Shown here: piece after piece, positions 1 through 9,584 of the stretch
Numbering within the stretch: position 1 is the stretch's first letter
Layout: every line of letters begins with the position of its first letter
Assembly: GCF_033807715.1 (NCBI RefSeq)
Contig: NC_084590.1
Span: 34,871,505 to 34,935,504, forward strand
DNA length: 64,000 nt
Source of the DNA: Cololabis saira
Lineage: Eukaryota; Chordata; Actinopteri; Beloniformes; Belonidae
Direction of reading: 5' to 3'
Position numbers and translations under genes: made by a program
The notes under the pieces: generated by a model
Database searches by the model: none
Seen by the model: the letters and a program-made list of their open reading frames with translations, nothing else
What the model was told of the DNA's origin: nothing

Positions 1-305
1 CACATGGGGTAGGAAATTGGAGTCTCAACAAAAGTTGTTGAGTCCAGTTGTCTGTTTGAGCCAACTTCCGAGGTGTCGGGACCTTCACATGGGGTAGGAA
101 ATTGGAGTCTCAACAAAAGTTGTTGAGTCCAGTTGTCTGTTTGAGCCAACTTCCGAGGTGTCGGGACCTTCACATGGGGTAGGAAATTGGAGTCTCAACA
201 AAAGTTGTTGAGTCCAGTTGTCTGTTTGAGCCAACTTCCGAGGTGTCGGGACCTTCACATGGGGTAGGAAATTGGAGTCTCAACAAAAGTTCTTGAGTCC
301 AGTTC
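1..305. repeat. 85-bp minisatellite, about 3.6 copies, cut by the window edge
   Basis: Units begin at 1, 86, 171 and 256 with an exact 85-bp period. The first three look identical and the fourth diverges near 305. Each unit contains a perfect inverted repeat, CTCAACAA-AAG-TTGTTGAG. In the last unit one base change (ttcttgag) breaks the right arm. The array runs off the left edge, so its true length is unknown. Confidence 0.95.
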
Positions 306-2431
306 AAAGCCCTGTAGGGGGTAGGGGCTGGAGCTTCCCATGACAATGTGGCTCGACACCGTACATCAGGTGGTTCGTAAATTAAGTCAAGTAAAAATTA
401 ATTTAGATACTGCAGCATTTAAAATCATGATGCTATCTGCCAAATTCAAGAAACATTCTGGAAATAAAATAACCCTTATTCTATGATTAGATTGTACGGA
501 TGCTGATCTTTAACACTTTTAAAAGAAACTGCTTTTTTTGTGGTTGCAAAGGCAAATTCTCTTTCTACCCAAAACTGCTTTGACTCACGTTGTTTTGGTC
601 CCTAATGTAAGTTTACACTCCTTACCATTTAATAATAGAGTTGTTCTAACCCTAAACTTTAAATATTTACTTTGAATTTTGCTTTAAATCCAAATGGTGT
701 ACAAAACACAGAAGACTTTCTACTAGTAGCGTATCAGAAATTAAAAAACAACATCCTTTGAAGAGCTATCGTGGGCCATTCATGATGAACTGCTCTAAAG
801 TAAAAGAAAAAAAAAATCGAACAAAAATTGAGACTTTTATGGTATGTGTAGTAAAATTTATAGCTTTGAATTAGACCTGAACTGGATGAGGCGAGCGTTG
901 CTTTATGGGTCACGTTTTACTGCTTCTGCACACACCTGCACAGATAGGGACTATTTCCAGAGGCAGGGAGAGCTATAGTCCTGCAGCAGATGGTACGGCC
1001 GCTGCAGAGGGCCCTATCTCAACATCGGGGAGTCAGCCTGGCGTTCCATGAAGATACTGAAGTAACTAAGACAGCCTAAATCCAGAAGTGTGACAAGCTC
1101 TCCAAGAGGCTTGGAAAAACCTGTCAGATACCTTAAAAAACTGTGAGCGAGCTGAGCGAGTATGATTGGTGCTCCTCATTATCGCAAGCATCTTCGCCCC
1201 CAGTGTCTCTGAATTTTCTCTGGAGCCTATTTGCCTCCCTGCCAGAGGCAGTCACATTTAATGTTTAATTTCAGTTATAGGCTTCATAGAATAACAGAAG
1301 GATATTTTTCCAGTGCTGCTCAGCCTAAATTTATCTCGAAATCAGTTCTCCGTCTTTAAACTCCAACGACAACCTCAAAGGATGCTTGTTTTAAATGTCA
1401 TGTGAAAAAGGTTGAAACAACCTTTGAACCTGTATTAAAAATCAAATTACTTCAATCATCAGCTTGAAACAAATATTTACTAACCACAAGAGCGACATTA
1501 AAAAACAAACCAGGTGAGGTAGCGAAAATTTAAAAGGTTCATATCTTTACTTAAACACTTCACAGATGGGACTGCTGTGTCACAGAAAATGCTTCACCTG
1601 CAGTCATTTCATTTGCAGTCTATTAAGTGAGCTAGGAGCAGGGCGTGCTGTAAGCTTCTCACACAAACGCTAGACGAGAGCCATGCTGAGAGAAACCCTA
1701 GCCCTCTAGTCAAACCCCAGGGTGCATCTGTTTTGGAGAAGGTTTGATGTAGATGTTCAACGCTCTTTCCTACAAATATATTGAACCGGACAGTGGATTG
1801 CAAACATGTCTGGCTTTCAGAGCCATTTCTGTGATTTCTACAATCATCTTCATTCAATTTACCTCCTTATGCGAACATGCCCGGTTTCCTGTCATCCTTT
1901 AACCAGCTTCAACTTCAACAACAGAATTTCTGCATATTCTCCACACACATTGATATGACTTTGTTCGTGTAATAAAAACTATTTTCACGGTTTAATGGAG
2001 TGGAAAAGAAAGGGCCAAGAGAAGAGAGAGTGATATGTACCAAAACATCCCTGCCGCGTCCAAATGCAGCATATCATGATTACATGGCGCATACTGTATC
2101 CAGCTAAGCCAACAGGATGTCACAAACACAGGTTTGTAAGATGTTTGCAACCATGGCAACACAGCAAACAACACCTATGTGTATCGTCAAATAGTTCTCA
2201 AAGGGAAGGGCGCCAAAAAGCTTGAGCCAGAACGCCATGCGTGCGAAACTCAGCTAATGCTTTTGTCAATAGACGAGTAATTGGAGGATCTCAGAAACTA
2301 TTGCATGCTGTATCAATAAAATAGCCTCTTTTTCCCCGAGCCTTTTCTTCAGAAGTTGGTGCAGCTAAACAACCGCTAGTGAGTTAGGTTTGCTCTTTCA
2401 TCAAGCTTTATTGGGCGCACATTAACACCAG
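306..2431. other. non-coding stretch, one diverged repeat copy near 551-655
   Basis: No ORF here resembles a known family. The ORFs of 60 to 91 codons have no motifs. The only structure I see is a piece at about 551-655 that matches two other places in the window (about 19010 and 63560). The rest looks like unique, AT-rich DNA. Confidence 0.5.
551..655 (+). repeat. diverged interspersed repeat, copy 1 of 3
   Basis: Hand alignment with 19010-19125 and 63560-63645 shows a shared core: a 'tgctttgactcatgtt'-like start, 'ggtccctaatg' followed by 'aagtttaca', and an 'aataatag' end. Copies 1 and 2 share the first core word exactly. All three are in the same orientation. No TIR, poly-A tail or RNA polymerase III box is obvious, so the class is unknown. 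Confidence 0.55.
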
Positions 2432-4288
2432 GGGCCTTATGTACTAAGAGTGCGGCGCACAAAAAACGTGCGTACGCCACTTTCAACGCTCACGGTCGGA
2501 TGTACAAAGAATGACGTGAACGTAGAAAGCTGCGGTCCTTCTCTCACACATTAAGGCTTTTGTACGCACTTTTCTGAGGTTCTGCCCGTTGGCGACACTC
2601 GCTGGTGATGCAGTGAAGTGCAGAATATGAGGAAATTTAACGTCAACAATAAATTCACGACCACGTGAAGGACACGACAGTCCCGACATCACCAGATAAA
2701 TTACACAAGAGTGGAGCTGCAACAATCTCACAATCAACCACATGATCTGAACAAACAACTAAAGGCAGGAGCTCAATGATGGAACCTGTAAATCCTGATG
2801 GAGCTTTGGCTCCGTTAGAGGAACCTGCTGATGGCAGGATCAGGAGCGCGTCCTCAGGCACCAAACCGATCTGCTGGTCCAGGACTAAGACTGGACCATC
2901 AGCTGGTTCAGGTACCAAGAGGATCCTCCTGGATCTCTGCCCTGAACTGGACCAGCTGCTCCGGTTCAGACCAACATGATGCTTCAGCTGGAGCTGCTGC
3001 AGGTCGGACATCTCTGTCACCATGACGACCGTATGGGATGACTACTGGAGATAAAAGCCAGACCCTAAACATCCCATAACTGTGTCTGGACAGAAATACA
3101 TTAAAATTAATTTTGAAGCAAAAACCGGTGTTGTGCCAAAAAGTGATTGCCTGCCAGAATCTGATTTCTTCTGATTTGTGGCCGCGGGAGCGCGCACAGC
3201 AGCCCGTTGAGCGAGAGCGCTAAAACGTCAGATTTCAGATTATGAAGCTCAAGAATGAGATCAAGTCATATTTAGGCAGAAACAACTTTTCATTAACTGT
3301 ATTTGGCCTTCAATCACTTTTTGGCACGACACCTGTCTCTCCTCCTGCGGATGAAACACTCCGAGTTACAGCAACTTTGCTCTTTATTTCTCACGTTTGC
3401 ACCTCGATAATCCCGTCGGCACAAATTGTCTTTATTTCTGCAGCAGAGGAATCAGATCGTAATGCTTCATGTTTTAAATATAAATGTATTTTGTTCACAT
3501 TGTTATACTTATGAGAGTGGTGATCGCGGACATCCATAATGTGTAAGACTCAATAAACGTGTATGGTCTTAATGCGTCAGCATGACAATAAAGCAGAACG
3601 AGGAGCCGTTTTTCATCCACCAAAAATTCTGGTGTCGGTTCTTAAATTACAAACAAGAAAAGCAGAGTGTAATGATGCACTAACGCTGCCCATAAACATT
3701 AACAAACCTGTACGATCATAATAAAACCACAACTCTTCACGGAACGCAACGCAAAGCAAAGAACAGCATAATGTAGGTGTCAAAGTGAATCCCAGAAGGA
3801 CCGGTGTCCTGCATGTTTTAGATGTTTCACTGCTTTAACACACCTGATTCTAATTAATCATCATCACCAACTTGTCATCAAAGTCTGGATAGTTGTGTTG
3901 ATGACACAGTCACTTGTATCATGGTGCAATGAAGCAGGGAAACATCTAAAACCTGCAGGGACACCGGCCCTCGAGGACCGGAGTCCGACACCCCTAAATG
4001 CCCCAAAATGAATTATTTATTCCAGCTCAGAGCATTTTCTTGTTAGGATAAGCGGTTTTTAATGGATAATTATCTTCATATCATATTCAAACATATATTT
4101 GAGGGAGGAGACAAGGCGGAGTGTTGTGCTCCCGCATGTGCGCTCAAATCCACGCTGATTGGGATGTACAGAGAAACCTGCGTGGATTTGGGCGAACGCA
4201 CAGCTTTGTACATATGAATTTTTGCGGTCTTGTTAATTCCACGCACGGATTCACGTTGAAATCCACGCACTCTTAGTACATGAGGCCC
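2432..4288. mobile_element. TIR DNA transposon remnant with 3-bp target duplication (Harbinger-like)
   Basis: The ends are inverted copies of GGGCCTtATGTACTAAGAG (left) and its complement 'ctcttagtacatgaggccc' (right), with one mismatch over about 23 bp. Both sides are flanked by CAG (2429-2431 and 4289-4291), a 3-bp duplication. PIF/Harbinger elements make 3-bp duplications, usually TWA, so the superfamily is an inference. No transposase is recognisable. A 122-codon minus-strand ORF at 2655-3023 has no known motif. A hAT-like MITE is nested at 3797-3995. Confidence 0.7.
3797..3995. mobile_element. hAT-like fold-back MITE nested in the 2432-4288 element
   Basis: Two inverted arms are visible: 'cctgcatgttttagatgttt' on the left and 'aaacatctaaaacctgcagg' on the right, followed by 'cggccctcgaggaccgg' and 'acacccct'. 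This layout and wording match a very common non-autonomous hAT-type repeat of fish genomes, recognised from memory and not searched. It contains no coding sequence. Confidence 0.7.
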
Positions 4289-4291
4289 CAG

Positions 4292-5640
4292 GTCTTTAAC
4301 TCAATAAAATGCACTGTTTAAAATTGAATTTTCATGTGGTGGCAGGTGTGGCAATCACGGGGGAAATCAGTGAAGACTGTAAAATGCACATTGGGTTTCA
4401 CTGTCAAATGTGATGAAGGCTATTCCCCAAAGCGACTGATGTGACAGTCAGATCGCGAGCTGGCTCAGACGTCTAATCTCAAAATCACTGAGGTGTCGGA
4501 ATTCAAAGATTTCACAGCTGTAAGGATATCCATGTGGATATTCATGAATATTCACATACTCAGTTATTCATATACTATAGTTGTTTATTTTCATTTTGGA
4601 GCGTGACACTGGGAGGGAAAAACATGATCTTGATATTCAAGATGAAGATGTGCCTCTCGCTCTTGCCAATGGCAGTACATACAGCTGTATGTGTATATTA
4701 AATAGGATAAAAATGTACTTTTCCAAGAAACCTCCCAACTTTACGACCTGCAATGTACATTAAAGCGTATGTTTACATTTTCATCAAAGTATCATAATTC
4801 AAAATAAAGAGTCGGTGAAAGCACTTTTTTGTTGTGAAAGGTGAATCTATAAGTGAAAATTCTTACATTTTGCATCCCTCGTAAAAAAAAAAAAAAAATG
4901 GAATGTGGTTTGTCAGTTTTATAGTTTTCACTAAATCACTGAACAAGTATAAGTTAAACCCAGAAGGGTAGTATGATAAATAGTCTTTACATTGATTGAT
5001 ATTGAGCATATACCATAAGACATAGCACATGACACCTTCTCATATCTAAAGATTTTAAAGCCAGAGTTCAGGTTGGGAATCTTTTGGAGTCACTATTTAC
5101 ATGACTGCAATCAGACTCTATTGTAAATCAAACAAACAACAACACATCTAACTAGCAACTTCTAACCGGCAACCTTGAGGTGTTTTTTTCTTTTTTTTTG
5201 TTTCAGTCAGGTATGATTGATTTATTTGTGAGTATTCCAAACAACTGCCGTCATTTGGTGTGAGCTCTACACACTCGTTGCTAAAAAAGTAAAACAAATT
5301 TAATTTAGAAAATTTAGTTTCTGTTTTGTCTCTTTTCGTTTTTTTTTTTAAATGAAAAAAACAATTCAAATTTTGGGAAAAAAGATAAGCAAAAACAAAT
5401 CTAGACTATTAACTTGAAGCACATAATATGCAGTGTATTTACAGTGTAAAAAGCAATTATAAGCTTTTTTTAACTATTCTTTTTTTAAAGATTTAACGTT
5501 AACTCATAAAATACAGGGCTTCATGCACTGTACAGTACATTGCAAAAAATTTGTATTTAATAATCCTTCCTTTCAAAAGCATAAAAGTCAGATGAATAAA
5601 ATAATTTATGGATAGTGGAATTATGGAATTATAAAGTGGT
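4292..5640. other. AT-rich non-coding stretch
   Basis: Contains a 15-A tract near 4884 and T-rich runs near 5180 and 5340. I see no credible gene, TIR pair or tandem repeat. The 73-codon ORF over 5148-5369 is low-complexity Lys-rich sequence read from a T-rich tract. Confidence 0.5.
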
Positions 5641-6000
5641 GAATTATAAAGTGGTGTAATCATTGTCTTCAATGATTACAGCTATGAAAGATTTTTAGAA
5701 TATGGTTGGTTCGTGTAAAACTGTGAATAGTTTGAAATTCTTTTCAACTACAGTACATAATATCATCAAAAGAGTTACTCAATGTGCTTCATCTTGTGTT
5801 ATGATACACTAGTTCTGTTTGGCATTTCCCCCTGAAAACAGTACTGCCACAACAAAAACGTATTTCAATGAAACCAAATTTAAAAGAAACAAGGAATTTG
5901 TGAAATAGTGTGTGTAAACAATTTCAAGGTCGGGTCTACATTTTTCCTGCTTCATTCAGGTATTTTCTTAAGAAAAAATAACATGTTGGATTTTCCATTG
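5640..6000 (+). repeat. diverged duplicate, copy 1 (partner at about 7400-7710)
   Basis: The order of similar words matches 7400-7710: 'caatgtgcttcatcttgtg' against 'cagtgtgctttaacttgtg', then 'actgccacaacaaaaa', 'aaagaaacaaggaattt', 'gtaaacaatttcaagg', and 'ttcttaagaaaaa' before an 'aacatgt'. Identity looks roughly 75 per cent by eye with small gaps. The copies are in direct orientation about 1.75 kb apart. Confidence 0.6.
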
Positions 6001-6110
6001 TACCACAAATTCTGAAACTATTTCAGACTAATGTCGATCTGTGTTGTGGAAGCTTTGAAGATCTCATCATCTACAGAACATAATGCCGTCAAAACTGGGT
6101 GACACAGTGG

Positions 6111-6459
6111 TTAAAGGAGCTTGAGGCTCCTTTTAAGAAATGAGACTCTCTAGCGCCACCCTTCACCATGACGGCCGTTGGGGGTACTGCAGCCAACAGT
6201 GAAGCCGGCACGGGAGAACGGGGAGAACGCACATGCAGCGTCGTGTGACGTCACATCCGCAGCCCAGCGCGGGAAATTTGGACCCCGAATTGCAGCACAT
6301 TTTGCAGCACACAGCCTGTTCAAGGCAAAGGAGAGATACACTAGAGGGCTCATTCTTTTGGGTTTGGAACGCTTCATCTGACATTATTACTAGAAAACTT
6401 AAAACGTATACGAATTTTTTTCATAAATTCTGCCTCAATCCGGCCTCAAGCTCCTTTAA
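6111..6459 (-). mobile_element. TTAA-flanked MITE, copy 1 of 3 (349 bp)
   Basis: It begins TTAAAGGAGCTTGAGGC and ends with the inverted GCCTCAAGCTCCTTTAA. Near-identical copies lie at 41224-41572 and 55452-55799 in the opposite orientation. The core holds a perfect TGACGTCA octamer within 'gtgacgtcac'. The flank can be read as a TTAA or a TA duplication, so the transposase superfamily is open. The ORFs over it also occur in the other two copies and show no protein motif. Confidence 0.85.
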
Positions 6460-6464
6460 AGCAA

Positions 6465-6618
6465 GCGGCCCATGTACTGATGCTACAGTCATCTTGCAGC
6501 GGTCGCAGGTTTGAGTCCCAGCCTACGGCTCTTTGCTGCATGTCGTCCCCATTCCCTCTCTCTAGCCCCTTCCTACAGCATCTACACCTTGAATAAAGGC
6601 CACTAGAGCTGCAAAAAA
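6465..6618 (+). mobile_element. tRNA-derived SINE fragment
   Basis: A B-box-like word, GGTTTGAGTCC, lies at 6508-6518 (consensus GGTTCGANTCC). It is followed by 'ctgcatgtcgtcccc', a pyrimidine-rich tract and an 'aataaaggc' 3' part, an order known from tRNA-headed fish SINEs. The A-box half is poor. It sits directly after the MITE at 6111-6459. Confidence 0.55.
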
Positions 6619-6699
6619 ATCTAAAATTCACAAATTCAGAAGAAATCTATGCGACCTATGGGACGAGCCTAAAAATCAATTTTGGATCATCAATAACTC

Positions 6700-7320
6700 A
6701 GGCAGCACTGCATTCAGAACAGGCAGGAATTTGTGATGGAAATCCCTGCATGGGCTCAGGACAACCTTCCAAAAATGACACAAGTCGATGTGCCATCCAA
6801 CACTGCAGGTGAAAGCTCCGTCATGCAAAAAAAGAAACCACATTTGAACATGAACCAGGAGTGCTGCTGTCTTCTCTCAGTCGAGGCTCTTATAAGGCTC
6901 TAAAATGGAGTGAGGCAAAGTGAAAAAACTATCCTGTAGTCAGAAAAGTCGAAATTTGAAATCATTTTTGGAAACCATGGATTCTCCATCCTCCAGACTA
7001 AAGAGGATAGCATCCAGCAGCTTGCTATCAGCATTCATTTAAAGACCCCTGCATATGCGAGGACGTGGGGGTGTATTAGTGCCTATGACATGGGCACCTT
7101 GCACACCTGAAGAAGGAAACATCAATGCTGAAAGGTAAAACAGGTTTGAGAGCAAAATATGCTTCCATCCATATCTTTTTTTCTGTGAAGGCCTTCCAGC
7201 TTGACAGTGTTAAACTACCTGCTATTTCCACTACAAAAAAATGGCCCAGTGGAGTTCACCAACTAACTGAAAACATTCGGTGCACAATAAAGCGCTGGGT
7301 ATTGCTGAAAACCTCTCCAT
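6700..7320 (+). pseudogene. Tc1-type transposase relic
   Basis: A decayed copy of a Tc1/mariner transposase gene, the enzyme that cuts and pastes the element at TA sites. It is recognised at nucleotide level from word order typical of fish Tc1 genes: 'tgcatgggctcagga' near 6746, 'aaaatggagtgaggcaaagtg' near 6903, the 'gactaaagaggata' part near 6994, the 'gggggtgtattagtgcctat' block near 7065, and the 'atcaatgctgaaagg' block near 7120. All frames are broken by stops and small indels, and neither terminal inverted repeat is evident. The catalytic DDE residues cannot be placed reliably. It is non-functional. Confidence 0.75.
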
Positions 7321-7399
7321 ACCTTTATCGAAATTGATACCTTTTTTTTACAATACCAACTACTGAATGATACAGAATTACTTTTTTCAACACTGAATA

Positions 7400-7710
7400 C
7401 CTCTTCATCAAACAGTTACATTGGACATTAATGTTGGAAAACTTTGATTTGCTTTTGAAGTAATTTCAGAAGACAAACAAATGACACAGTGTGCTTTAAC
7501 TTGTGATATGTTCAAGTCCCATTGGGCACTTTCCACTCGAAGGAGCACTGCCACTACAACAAAAAAGTTCAATTTCAAAGAAACAAAACATGAAAGAAAC
7601 AAAGAATTTGCGGTGATAGTTTCTGTAAACAATTTCAAGGCTGTGTCTGCATTTTTACTGCTTCACTCAGCTTTTTTTCTTAAGAAAAATGAACATGTCT
7701 GGTTTCTCAT
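7400..7710 (+). repeat. diverged duplicate, copy 2 (partner at 5640-6000)
   Basis: Same orientation as copy 1 and similar over about 300 bp. The word matches are listed for copy 1. The Tc1 relic and the MITE lie between the two copies. This could be an old local duplication or two members of an old repeat family. Confidence 0.6.
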
Positions 7711-8789
7711 GTAGCAGACAGGGCTTGACTGAGGGTGACCCTAGGTGGAGGGTGCTTGAACACAAAGAAACCTGTTCGTCAGAGTGCATTGGCAGAATGT
7801 CTTTCATGCCCCACCATCAAGTCACTGGATTCAGAGAGAGAAATTGTAGATTTCTGTATAACTGCACCTTTTTCTGAACCTGCACAGTAGTGCTGAAGGT
7901 GCTCTCCTTTTTTCTCCAGCTACCGAGTCCTCTTCAGCAAATAGCTTCTCAAGGGCAAAGAGCTATGGCTCTGCTTTTATGCAAAAAAAAGAAATGAAAA
8001 GAAACAGAAAGAAAAAAGGTAGATTGGATTTATATTCAAACATTGAAAAGTTGTTTTTCTTCTGAAAATGACACTTGGGGGAAAAAAAAGACAGCATATG
8101 TCTCAATAATGCAGTGGAACTGCCCAGCTTCATCAGAGGTGTCAACATGGTCACATGTCCTCATCCATCTGTTGAGTCATTGCCTCTTCCTTCTGCATGC
8201 AGCAGAATATTGGAGTCATATATTTATCTACATCAGAATAATCTGTTGTGATAACTAACTCCCAAGCTTCTCTTCTGGCCTGGTCCACACTGCTTTTCAC
8301 ACGTTCTTGGATGAACTTTGATCAAAGGCCCTTTCTACTTCTAAGAAGTGCCCGAAGCCTTAACAGTATAGTACGACCGCATTCAAGTAGACCAATTTAA
8401 AACAACATAAAAATTAATAGGGTTGTGTTAGACAGTTGATATTGTTTTGAAAGAGTGCCCCAAATCCCGTCCCTAATGGTCTGTGTACAGGCAGAGTCCT
8501 TCTCATTAATTGTGGAGCGGTGCTGGAGATTTCCCCAAGACTGGCAGAATTTAACCAAGAATTGGACTCCTTTCAGCTGAGACGCAGATGGTCGAATTAT
8601 AAGCAATCCTCATAACTTAGACAAATTCTTCTGCTTCTCTGAAATCCTCATCAGAACAACTCTCAAGAGAGCAAAAAAGGAAAATCTGCTTCTTATGAGT
8701 ACAAAAGTTATCACAGATGATGGAACATGAGAATATCAATGTCCACCCTTCTATGCAATACCTTTCCCTCTCCATCAATCATTTCAATG

Positions 8790-8956
8790 CTCATCTTTCT
8801 CCGCAGTACCCGTCTTTCTCCATCAATCTCTCATGGAGACGATCAATGGAAACTGCTTGAATGACAGGGAGCTGTTCGAGGAAGCGTTCAGCCATTGAGA
8901 ACAGGCTGCCCCGCCTGTTCTTCAAGTTCTTTAAGATGATGGCATGTTCTGGAAAA
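8790..8956 (-). other. exon-like open segment, unidentified
   Basis: On the minus strand a pyrimidine-rich stretch ending in ACCCCCACAG (near 8956-8965) precedes an open frame of about 54 codons, which includes the short peptides LKNRRGSLFSMAERF and IDRLHERLMEKD. It ends at a TGA near 8794. The residue mix looks protein-like and the acceptor is plausible, but I recognise no family and see no convincing donor. It may be a relic of an unidentified mobile or host gene, or chance. Confidence 0.2.
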
Positions 8957-9502
8957 CTGTGGGGGTTGCGTGTGTTAAAAAGGTGAATCTCTTTGACAAA
9001 ATTGTGTCTGGTTGAGACCTTTGAAATGAAACTTCACTTAATGATTTAACCAATACATTTGGTTTTAATTTTATTTCTGCAGATAAGACATTGTTTTTCT
9101 TGTCAGACAGGCTTAGGCATGCTTGATATCTTCAACCACACCACCATTGTGCCTATCCTTCCAGCCTACTTTGAGACTAAAGGTGCACGGTTTTGTGAGC
9201 AAAACAACGTATGTTCCTAACACTCTGCGTGCACATTTCCAACATCACTGCCTGTAACTGAATCTACTTGGCCCTTGGTATGAATTTTTTCCAGAATATT
9301 GCCAACCTCCTCTGTCATAATAATCCCCTCAGTGGAATATGTACACTTCCCTTGTGTGCAGGATTTCATCCATATACAAAACCTCCCGCTGTGGTTCGTT
9401 CCCAAGCTGGTCCACCAATCACCTGACACAACCACATTCTACATGTCTTGTAATTCCCGCAAGAAATTTGTCTACAGCAAGTTGGTGGTGTATTCACCGA
9501 CA

Positions 9503-9584
9503 TACAGTACAGACCAAAAGTTTGGACACCCTCCCCCATTTGTTTGAATGAGAAGGTGTGTCCAAACTTTTGGTCTGTACTGTA
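9503..9584. mobile_element. fold-back pair of Tc1-type terminal repeats
   Basis: About 30-bp arms beginning TACAGTACAGACCAAAAG and ending in its complement, separated by a spacer of about 20 bp. The sequence is the terminal repeat of a common fish Tc1-type element with nearly all internal DNA removed. A TA duplication flanks it if the terminal TA is counted as target. Confidence 0.85.

Larger units (their letters stand above)
7320..9502. other. non-coding stretch with duplicate copy 2 and two exon-like islands
   Basis: Holds the partner of the 5640-6000 duplicate (about 7400-7710). A minus-strand open stretch near 8790-8955 and a short plus-strand open stretch near 9080-9185 have splice-like edges, but neither matches a family I know. 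Otherwise I see nothing. Confidence 0.45.

Noticed and set aside
1..305. CRISPR-like array
   Set aside because: Units are contiguous 85-bp tandem repeats without unique spacers, and the genome context is animal.
2655..3023. 122-codon minus-strand ORF inside the 2432-4288 element
   Set aside because: No transposase motif; probably incidental, although a lost element protein cannot be excluded.
9080..9185. Plus-strand exon-like segment after TTTATTTCTGCAG
   Set aside because: A good acceptor-like edge and a short open frame, but no family match and no other exon to pair with.
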